A DNA stretch of 28,642 bases, from positions 1 to 28,642 of the forward strand of contig JBGFRR010000118.1 in assembly GCA_041695045.1 (NCBI GenBank), given 5' to 3'. This stretch comes from JBGFRR01 sp041695045. Its GTDB lineage: Bacteria > Bacteroidota > Ignavibacteria > UBA10030. Below the pieces are notes generated by a model. That model ran no database searches, was not told the DNA's origin, and saw only the letters and a list, made by a program, of their open reading frames with translations. The translations under genes and the position numbers were made by a program. Each line of letters opens with the position of its first letter. Positions within the stretch are counted from its first letter, which is position 1. Below, piece after piece: positions 6,962-13,882 of the stretch.

Positions 6962-9145
6962 ATGCGTACCAGACTACTCGTGGCGATCTTTATGCTCGGA
7001 GCACTGGCATTGTTGTTTCTGCCCGAGACAACTCTGCTGGACGCTTCGAGCCATCGGGAAGCGCCGCTCATCAGCAACGACCCGTTAGCGGATAACACCG
7101 ACCTGTACGTCTTCCGCTCGCCGGATGACACCAACAAGGTCACCATCGTTGCCAACTACATTCCGCTGGAGCTTCCGGAAGGAGGACCTAATTGGGCAAC
7201 GTTCGGGGAAAATATTCGTTATGAAATCCACATCAAAAATAGAACATCCGTCGGTGCACTGGGAACAGCGAGGGATGATATTACCTATCGCTTCACCTTC
7301 ACGCAGGTCAACGAAGACACAACGACCTTCTTCAACATTCGCCTCGGCAAGCAGAACCTCAAGACAAGCTATCAACTGGAAAAGAGTACCGACGGTGGAA
7401 CAAACTTTACCACGATTGTGACGAACGGTGTGGTTCCACCCAACAACATCGGTCCTCGGTCCATCTCAACATCGGTCGCAGGTCTGAGCACCAGTTACGC
7501 AACCCTCGTCAACAATGCCATCACTACGGCAACGACGGGTGAGAAAGTGTTCTGTGGACCGCGGGATGATCCGTTCTTTGTCGACCTCGGTGGCATCTTT
7601 GATCTCGGTCAAACACGCAACATGTACGGGACCGATCCAAGGAACTCCGCCAATGCCCGCGATGCCGTGGCTGGTTTCAACACACACTCTATCATCCTGC
7701 AGATTCCCATTTCCTCGCTCCAGAAGGATGGCAAGTCGGTAAGCCAGGCAACGAGCATTCTTGACGGGGACTTCGTGATCGGTGTCTGGGCTTCTGCCAG
7801 CCGACCCCAAATTACAACGCTCTCAACCACCGGGGGCAAACCAAGTTACAGCGGACCATGGGTTCAGGTCTCCCGTCTCGGCATGCCGCTGACGAACGAG
7901 GTAATTATCCCGATTGGTCAAAAAGATAAATGGAACGCCGTTACGCCGTACAGTGTCGGGGAGCAGTCGTTTGTGCCCTATTTTGCAAACCCGGAACTTG
8001 CCCTCTACATGGATGATAGCCAGTTCGGAGGTGCCGTGCCTGCACTGTCGGCACTCCGCATACAGCGGAAATCGTACCCTGCAATCGGTATCATTCCGAC
8101 GTATCCCGATTCCGGCTTCGATTTTCGTAACACGAAAGACGGTGCGTTTGCCGTCACGAAATTGAATCCACCGCCCAACCTCGCCGGAACCGCATTTGCC
8201 GCCAACGTGCAACCCGGTCTTGTCGGTGCCGGGCAGCCAAGATTGGTTGACATCTTCCCGATCTTTTACTTCGGGGTACCCAATCTCATCCCGTATCAAC
8301 TGGCAACAGGAAAAACGGGTGGACCGCTGAGCGCTGGAAAACCCTTCATCAACAACTTCCTTCCCGTTACGCAAACATCGGACGGTAAGCTGTACGGCGG
8401 GGATATGCTGCGCCTGAATATGGCAACGCCGGTGACGGATCGGAACTCAACGGAGTTCCGACAGAACGCGTATCTGGGTCTGGTGCGGGCGGCTGCCATT
8501 GGACTCACCGCGGCGCCGTTTAACACCAACAGGAACATCGAGCGCATTCCACACATGGACGGATTCCCGAACGGCCGACGGTTAGAGGACGACGTTGTCA
8601 CCATCGGCCTGCAGGCCGTCGGTGGTTTGGTGCTGGCGGCAGTGGGGCTTCCGTTTGATGATGCGAAGCGAGGAGATTACGCGGACCTCGCGTCGCCGAA
8701 GCTTGTCGCCGAGCTGACTTACAATGCGGGACCGACAGCTAATGATGTGGCCCTGAGCAGCTCGTTCCCGTATCTCGCGAATCCTCATAGCGGATACAGT
8801 TACGTCAAGCAGCTGACGGCGAATTCTCCGGGAACGCCACTCACGGGTGTCAATGACTTCTTGGGATTGAGTGTACCACGCGCCTTTATCCTCGAACAGA
8901 ACTATCCAAACCCCTTCAATCCCTCGACACAAATTCGGTACGCGGTTTCGACCTCCGACGTGGTGCGGTTGAAGGTTTACAATACGCTCGGCCAGGAAAT
9001 TGCGACGCTGGTGGATCGAGAGCACACCCCGGGTACCTACACCGCAACATGGGATGCCCGCGGTGTGGCAAGCGGAACGTATTTCTATCGACTCGAGGTG
9101 GGAAATCAGGCGGTTGATGTGAAGAAGGCGTTGCTCCTGAAGTAA
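6962..9145 (+). CDS. Secreted DUF4331 protein with C-terminal type IX secretion sorting domain
   Basis: A 727-residue exported protein. Residues 1-27 form a signal peptide (MRTRLLVAIFMLGALALLFL...). The DUF4331 hallmark follows immediately, SSHREAPLISNDPLADNTDL (residues about 30-49), and the domain continues to about 600, mostly beta-rich with Asp/Asn turns. From residue 643 comes the sorting module NYPNPFNPSTQIRYAV, then VYNTLGQEIATLVD and GTYFYRLEVG to the end, as in proteins exported by the type IX system. The biochemical role of DUF4331 is not established. The region before it (6683-6961) holds a small CCGCCCATGCGGG hairpin and a coding-like stretch I could not assign. A perfect 13-bp hairpin follows the gene. 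The TPR gene downstream is the likely functional partner, from adjacency only. Confidence 0.93.
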   Translation: MRTRLLVAIFMLGALALLFLPETTLLDASSHREAPLISNDPLADNTDLYVFRSPDDTNKVTIVANYIPLELPEGGPNWATFGENIRYEIHIKNRTSVGALGTARDDITYRFTFTQVNEDTTTFFNIRLGKQNLKTSYQLEKSTDGGTNFTTIVTNGVVPPNNIGPRSISTSVAGLSTSYATLVNNAITTATTGEKVFCGPRDDPFFVDLGGIFDLGQTRNMYGTDPRNSANARDAVAGFNTHSIILQIPISSLQKDGKSVSQATSILDGDFVIGVWASASRPQITTLSTTGGKPSYSGPWVQVSRLGMPLTNEVIIPIGQKDKWNAVTPYSVGEQSFVPYFANPELALYMDDSQFGGAVPALSALRIQRKSYPAIGIIPTYPDSGFDFRNTKDGAFAVTKLNPPPNLAGTAFAANVQPGLVGAGQPRLVDIFPIFYFGVPNLIPYQLATGKTGGPLSAGKPFINNFLPVTQTSDGKLYGGDMLRLNMATPVTDRNSTEFRQNAYLGLVRAAAIGLTAAPFNTNRNIERIPHMDGFPNGRRLEDDVVTIGLQAVGGLVLAAVGLPFDDAKRGDYADLASPKLVAELTYNAGPTANDVALSSSFPYLANPHSGYSYVKQLTANSPGTPLTGVNDFLGLSVPRAFILEQNYPNPFNPSTQIRYAVSTSDVVRLKVYNTLGQEIATLVDREHTPGTYTATWDARGVASGTYFYRLEVGNQAVDVKKALLLK

Positions 9146-9153
9146 GAACTCAC

Positions 9154-9196
9154 AGGAAAGCCCCGGATTGGAAACTGTGCGTGCCGGGGCTTTCCT
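9154..9196 (+). terminator. Strong hairpin between the DUF4331 and TPR genes
   Basis: Perfect 13-bp inverted repeat AGGAAAGCCCCGG (9154-9166) / CCGGGGCTTTCCT (9184-9196) with a 17-base loop, starting 8 bases after the DUF4331 stop. No long T run follows (TCAATTATT), so it may be a partial terminator or an mRNA-stabilising hairpin attenuating the TPR gene. Confidence 0.65.
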
Positions 9197-9220
9197 CAAT
9201 TATTCTGAACCTCCACTCCA

Positions 9221-10564
9221 ATGAAACAGAAAAAAAGCGTTTGGCTGATCGGGGCACTGGCACTCTTTGTGGCCGCCGTGAGCTGGAAACTCTGGCAGCT
9301 GCGCGACGCGCAGAATGCAATTCCATCACTCCGTTCCCGTCTCTTCGAGGTGAAGCCGTCGTCGGAATTCTTGAACGCGCAAAAAGCGGTCGAGTATTAC
9401 CGAGAGGAAATCAAAAAGAACCCGGATGTGGTGCACAACTTTGTGCAGCTCGCACAACTCTTTCTGCAAGAAGCCCGCGTAACCGGGAACGAAGCAGAGT
9501 ATCTCCCGCGAGCACGATATCTGCTCGACGAGGCTCTGGGCCACGATCCGCAACACTTTGAAGCGCTTATCCACAAGGCCTCGTTGATGTTGACACTGCA
9601 CCAGTTCGACGAAGGAAAGAAATTGGCTGAGCAGGCGATCCGTCAAAATCCCTTCAGCGCCTCTGCGTACGGCGTTTTGGTGGATGCACTTGTGGAGTTA
9701 GGCAAGTATGACGCAGCGGTCGAAGCGAGTGACAAGATGTTGAGTCTGCGTCCCGACCTGCATTCGTATGCCCGCGCTTCTTATCTTCGCGAATTGCACG
9801 GGGATGTCGAAGGCGCTATCGAAGCCATGAAGCTTGCGGCCGATGCAGGAATTCCGGGTCAAGAACATCGAGCCTGGGCCCTCTACAACCTCGGCAATCT
9901 CTACTTGCAGCAGGGAAAGCTCGATACCGCGGCCTACATCTACAAAGGAATTCTGGACGAACGGCCCAACTATCCGTTTGCTCTGAGCGGACTTGCACAA
10001 GTTCAATCAGCTAAAGGGGATTTCGTAGGAGCGATCAATCTGCTGAACGAGGCGTACCGGGTTGTGCCGTCGCATCACTTTCTGGAGCAGCTCATCGATC
10101 TGTATGAGGCAACAGGTGAACGTGCTACGGCAGAGTCGCTCACCCAGCAAGTGCTACGCGCGTATGAGCAGGACAAGACCTTCGGCGCCAACCCGGATCT
10201 GGAGTACGCCGCTTTTTGTGCGGATCACAGTTTTCATCTTGACAAGGCATGGGAAAGCATTCAGCGAGAGTATGCCTGTAGGCCTAACAATATACAGGTG
10301 CTGGAAACCTACGCGTGGATTCTCGCCAAACAAGGGAGGATCGCAGAAGCGATCCCCTTCATCGAACAAGCGATGCGCCTGAACAGTCAGCAAGCGGAGC
10401 TATTGTATCGCGCAGGGCTTTTGTATCACGCGGCGGGCAAGAGGGAACTGGCTCGAACATACCTCCAGCGCTCGCTTCGCTCGGCACCATCGCTGACCGT
10501 TCTCCAGCGACAGGAGGCAACGCGGGTACTTTCGACCCTCGAACAGCTTGCGTTGACAAAATGA
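9221..10564 (+). CDS. Membrane-anchored tetratricopeptide repeat protein
   Basis: A 447-residue protein with an uncleaved-looking N-terminal membrane helix (KKSVWLIGALALFVAAVSWK, residues 5-24) and then tandem TPR helices facing the periplasm. Repeat-like units are recognisable at about 45-100, 108-140 (ALGHDPQHFEALIHKASLML), 145-180 (GKYDAAVEASDKMLSLRPDL), 185-260 (YNLGNLYLQQGKLDTAAYIY) and 340-430 (RIAEAIPFIEQAMRLN). TPRs bind other proteins, and there is no catalytic motif. The ATG at 9221 has no obvious ribosome binding site and lies only 24 bases after the large hairpin, so expression may depend on read-through from the DUF4331 gene. The partner is not identifiable from sequence. Confidence 0.88.
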   Translation: MKQKKSVWLIGALALFVAAVSWKLWQLRDAQNAIPSLRSRLFEVKPSSEFLNAQKAVEYYREEIKKNPDVVHNFVQLAQLFLQEARVTGNEAEYLPRARYLLDEALGHDPQHFEALIHKASLMLTLHQFDEGKKLAEQAIRQNPFSASAYGVLVDALVELGKYDAAVEASDKMLSLRPDLHSYARASYLRELHGDVEGAIEAMKLAADAGIPGQEHRAWALYNLGNLYLQQGKLDTAAYIYKGILDERPNYPFALSGLAQVQSAKGDFVGAINLLNEAYRVVPSHHFLEQLIDLYEATGERATAESLTQQVLRAYEQDKTFGANPDLEYAAFCADHSFHLDKAWESIQREYACRPNNIQVLETYAWILAKQGRIAEAIPFIEQAMRLNSQQAELLYRAGLLYHAAGKRELARTYLQRSLRSAPSLTVLQRQEATRVLSTLEQLALTK

Positions 10565-10615
10565 GCAGATGAACAATTCACAAACAGTATCCCTTCACAA
10601 CATTCAGGAGGATGA

Positions 10616-10807
10616 ACCCATAAGACCTCGGCTGGCGTGTTCTCGGTGCGAGATACGAAAGATGTGGAGAGTTACTTCAAGATTCTCCAGCTTGACGTCG
10701 CCGAGCGAAAAAACATTAACGCCTTTGCCGTCACGCTTGAACCCAAAGGCGGCCTCCCCCAGCCCAGCGGACCGATGTACTTGTTGGGGAGCCCCGCCGT
10801 AAACTGA
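10616..10807 (+). pseudogene. Remnant: C-terminus of a second RskA-type anti-sigma factor
   Basis: About 63 codons read SAGVFSVRDTKDVESYF..., DAFAV-like NAFAVTLEPKGGLPQPSG and MYLLGSPAVN, ending in TGA at 10805-10807. This aligns without gaps to the last 60 residues of the anti-sigma factor at 5258-6094, with 41 of 60 identical by eye. The N-terminal zinc and membrane domains are absent, and an in-frame TGA at 10613 closes the frame upstream. A GTG at 10637 could start a 56-residue product, but no ribosome binding site supports it. An AGGAGG at 10606-10611 abuts an ATG that opens only a three-codon frame. I read this as a decayed paralog. Divergence at many codons shows it is not a recent copy of the intact gene. 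Confidence 0.8.
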
Positions 10808-11112
10808 GCCCTCTCAATTCCCCCATTCATCTTTGGTACGGTGTTGAACAAATCGACCGTCCGCCCGATGCCTCGACCGCCGTTGTCGTCGCTGCAAACC
10901 ACAAACCACTTTGTTCTGCCGCCTCATCACAATGTGCTCGCATTCGAGTTCGCGGCGTTGGATTACGCTGTGCCGGCGAAAAACCGCTGCCGTTATAAGC
11001 TCGAAAGATTCGGCGATGAGTGGCAAGAGATCGGCACGAAACGAACAGCCGAGTACACAAACGTTGCGTCAAACGTGCTGCGGGCTTATGGGATGGAACC
11101 CCCTCTTCACAC
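10808..11112 (+). pseudogene. Remnant: Y_Y_Y (two-component regulator) sensor domain fragment
   Basis: In frame with, and directly after, the stop of the anti-sigma remnant, the sequence reads PPFIFGTVLNKSTVRP, then LPPHHNVLAFEFAALDYAVP, KNRCRYKLERFGDEWQEIG and TAEYTNV. This is the pattern of the Y_Y_Y beta-sandwich domain found in beta-propeller hybrid histidine kinases (FEFAALDY, YKLEGFD-W, YTN). After YTNV the expected PPG-Y-FRV strand is missing. A possible DG-WN motif (LMGWN) appears only in another frame, so a deletion plus frameshift seems to have destroyed the end. Neither propeller nor kinase is present. The fragment runs into the 3' end of the opposing DUF5916 gene. It is dead sequence on this reading. 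Confidence 0.65.
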
Positions 11113-11113
11113 C

Positions 11114-13597
11114 TCAGGACATGAGATGATAGCTGAGCTTGATCATGAAAACATTTGATGGCATGACATCGAAGGTTTCTGTGAGACCTCTGAGTTCCCG
11201 GGGTCCGAAAAAGATGCCGCGGAACGAACGTGTTTGCGACCAGACGACGTACAGAACTGACCCGGGAGAATACTCCCACCTCAACACGGAGTTGAAATTC
11301 AGGTTCTTGCGGTGGAAATCCTCCTCGATGGGATATTGACCAAAATCGTAGAACGTACTTGGATTCAGGAGTAGCCGATACTTGTCATAGTCGATGCGAG
11401 CGACGAAGGTTTGCGCATAAAGCTGAAAGCTCAGGTTTCGCGTAAGAATGACATCACCGCGGAGAGTGAGATCCACCTGGCGGGTATCGCGGTCCGTGAA
11501 CATGCTCACCGAGTACTCCCCATCCTTATCCGGCGGAATATTGGATTTGACTGCGGTCGAAAATGATTGCCATTGTTGCGGAGAGGCAAACGTCACAGTG
11601 TGTTTTTCCTTTTTTGTCTCCATGTTCCAACCAGTTGCAATCTCGGTAAACCGAACATTCCGGACCCATGCCTCTGCGTTGTCGGTTCGACTGAAACCGA
11701 GCGACCACGAAAGCCGAAAGCCGGTTCCCAGTCTCACGTTTGCCTCAAGTTCAAGCTCGAGATCTCTTCTTCGTTGGTCGTCTCGTCCCGCCCCGACTTC
11801 GAATCCGTAGACGAACATCTGCCTATTGTCCGACGAAATATCGACGCGACCGCTCACTACCGGGCGATGCCGGTAGAGACCATTCCCCCTCGTCTCACGG
11901 TCATCATAGCCGCCGATCTGATTGACCGAGTACTCTATGCTGCCGTTCCAGAAGTTCATAAACTCGGCGCTGAAGCCGCCATTCACGCTCCCACCGAGAT
12001 AGGTGCCCGAAAAGTTCATCGAGGACCAGTGCAAAAGTCGCATGCGAGCGCGACGGAAAGGTCCGAAAGGCTCGTTATTGTTGAAACCATATCCGAACCC
12101 CGCGTTGGCAGAAATGTGATCGGCCCGTCTCAATCGCCCGACATCGTTCAAGTCAAACTCAGGCGAGAAGGCTCGTAAGCCTGAATGGAACGTCATGATT
12201 CCGGAAATTTTGCTGAAGCTGAGGCGTCCCCCATAACCAGTCTTCCTGTGGCCGGAAACAAGTCGGTTCGAGAACGCCGCTTCCCCTGCAAAGGTGTACG
12301 TATTGTTCTCCAGTCGAATGTCCCAGTCAGCTCCGCCGGTCCAATTCTGCACAACGGCAGACGGACCGCTGAATTCCGTAGAGCTTGTCAGCATTGTTCC
12401 AACGTAGGAGTTCGTGTTGAGTTCCTGCTTCGCACGAAGCACAGCAACATTTCGCTGAGGTTCCCAGTTTTGGCCGGTCACGGCATCCAAAATGCCGATC
12501 GAAAATCCCTCCGACGTCCTGCCCGAAAGCTTCATGGCACCGATAATGGGCCACTGGGCTCCGATCCTTCGCGTATAGAGCATTGCGTCTCCCATCCCCA
12601 GATTGAAGTCGAAGATCTGAACGCCTTCGATAAAGAACTGTCGCCGCTCGGGAAAAAAAGTTTCGTACGTGCCGAGATTGAGTTCTGCCGGATCGGCATC
12701 GACCTGTCCAAAATCAGGATTGATGGTGGCATCAAGCGTCATGTTGTTTGTGATGCCGACCTTGAAATCCGCACCTGCATTGTACTTCATGCTGCGAGGA
12801 AATCGCGGTTGTGTTAAGGGGCCTGTTTCGAACTTGCTGAGGGAATAGGGAAGAAATTGTACATTGCGTCGTGGACTGATGCGGTCTATCCCGCTCAGCA
12901 CGCCAAAGTGGGAAACGTAACCACTCAGTGTTCGGGGCACCATAACCCACTCTGATACCTCGGCCTTTCGCGAGATGTATCTGCGGAAGTTGATCCCCCA
13001 TCGTTGTTGCTCCACTTCAGAAAAACGAAGCATCGAATACGGAATGCGCATTTCCGCCGACCAGCCCCAGGCCTGTGCTGCCACCTCCACCAACCAGATC
13101 GCATCCCACGAACGGTCGATGGTGACAAAACCACGGCGGCGCCCTCCAAAGGATTGGCCGTCATTCGTGATGATCCCATCCAGTTGCGACCCGCTTGCAT
13201 TCACGCCGAAGACATAGGCTGTCCTCCGGTCGAAGTAACTGTCAATCATCACCGTGAATGCGTCGGCTTCCACCTCATCGTCCCGACGGGCAAGTTTTCT
13301 GGTGATCTTCGAGGGCTCGGAATCATAGAGCCATGCGGCGATGTACACATAGTCATCATCATAAAGTATCCGGACGGATGTGCGCTCACTCGCAGGCATG
13401 CCCTCGCGCGGTTCAAACTGATAGAATTCCGTTGCCTCTTCAGCTTGCAGCCAGACATCTTCATCCAGGATGCCGTCAATGACAGGCGAGGCTGTACGAG
13501 TCGCCTGAAGGGTGCGTTTCATCGGAAATTGAGCGGCGAGGTCGGCATACGCGAGGCCGATACTGACGAGCAGAATGACAAAGGTGCGTTTCTTCAT
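11114..13597 (-). CDS. DUF5916 domain protein with N-terminal CBM9-like domain, outer-membrane type
   Basis: About 827 residues from the ATG at 13597, chosen because it begins a signal peptide (MKKRTFVILLVSIGLAYADL, cleavage near AQ). The open frame continues upstream to 13693 but adds only polar non-signal sequence. Residues about 35-230 resemble a family 9 carbohydrate-binding module (PVIDGILDEDVWLQAEEATE, SVRILYDDDYVYIAAWLYDS, AEMRIPYSMLRF). The rest is DUF5916, with the family signature NPDFGQVDADPAELNLGTYE / TFFPERRQFFIEG near residues 310-350, followed by alternating hydrophobic and aromatic strands to the C-terminus (LSYHLMS), as expected for an outer-membrane beta-barrel. Ligand and role are unknown; a sugar-related function is inference from the CBM9 similarity. 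Divergently transcribed from the S9 peptidase at 13883. A second member lies at 19004-21184. Confidence 0.9.
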   Translation of the reverse strand: MKKRTFVILLVSIGLAYADLAAQFPMKRTLQATRTASPVIDGILDEDVWLQAEEATEFYQFEPREGMPASERTSVRILYDDDYVYIAAWLYDSEPSKITRKLARRDDEVEADAFTVMIDSYFDRRTAYVFGVNASGSQLDGIITNDGQSFGGRRRGFVTIDRSWDAIWLVEVAAQAWGWSAEMRIPYSMLRFSEVEQQRWGINFRRYISRKAEVSEWVMVPRTLSGYVSHFGVLSGIDRISPRRNVQFLPYSLSKFETGPLTQPRFPRSMKYNAGADFKVGITNNMTLDATINPDFGQVDADPAELNLGTYETFFPERRQFFIEGVQIFDFNLGMGDAMLYTRRIGAQWPIIGAMKLSGRTSEGFSIGILDAVTGQNWEPQRNVAVLRAKQELNTNSYVGTMLTSSTEFSGPSAVVQNWTGGADWDIRLENNTYTFAGEAAFSNRLVSGHRKTGYGGRLSFSKISGIMTFHSGLRAFSPEFDLNDVGRLRRADHISANAGFGYGFNNNEPFGPFRRARMRLLHWSSMNFSGTYLGGSVNGGFSAEFMNFWNGSIEYSVNQIGGYDDRETRGNGLYRHRPVVSGRVDISSDNRQMFVYGFEVGAGRDDQRRRDLELELEANVRLGTGFRLSWSLGFSRTDNAEAWVRNVRFTEIATGWNMETKKEKHTVTFASPQQWQSFSTAVKSNIPPDKDGEYSVSMFTDRDTRQVDLTLRGDVILTRNLSFQLYAQTFVARIDYDKYRLLLNPSTFYDFGQYPIEEDFHRKNLNFNSVLRWEYSPGSVLYVVWSQTRSFRGIFFGPRELRGLTETFDVMPSNVFMIKLSYHLMS

Positions 13598-13868
13598 CGG
13601 TATCAACCGTATGTCAGTGTAGTTCCAAGTATCACGTTGCGAAATCTTTTTGATTGCCTCGATGAACAGCAGGTCGTCTCTGGGTTGGCTCACGGTTTTC
13701 TTGCCTGATAAACGTTGGACCGAGAGGAAAGTTTCCTGCAGAAACGCTCCGTTTGACCATAGACGCGCCTCATTGCTTAACGACGGTCATATCCTGCTGA
13801 ACCGTCATTGCGTCATTTCGAATCTTTCCCTACATTCATCTCCACAACCAGAACGTTCAACCCTACTG

Positions 13869-13876
13869 AAGGAGGT
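13869..13876 (+). promoter_or_regulatory. Ribosome binding site fixing the S9 peptidase start at 13883
   Basis: AAGGAGGT lies 6 bases before the ATG at 13883. It rules out the in-frame ATG at 13808, which would place 25 polar residues before the signal peptide. The remaining divergent region 13598-13868 shows no other motif I can support. Confidence 0.85.
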
Positions 13877-13882
13877 CCAACT

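Noticed and set aside
8582..9199. 205-codon minus-strand frame opposite the end of the DUF4331 gene
   Set aside because: Covers the sorting domain and the terminator hairpin in antisense; low-complexity Arg-rich translation.
11567..12817. Long plus-strand frames (203 and 210 codons) opposite the first DUF5916 gene
   Set aside because: No domain, poor starts, and the minus-strand frame is continuous with family signatures.
13598..13693. Upstream extension of the first DUF5916 protein (32 extra residues)
   Set aside because: Would bury the signal peptide behind a polar segment.
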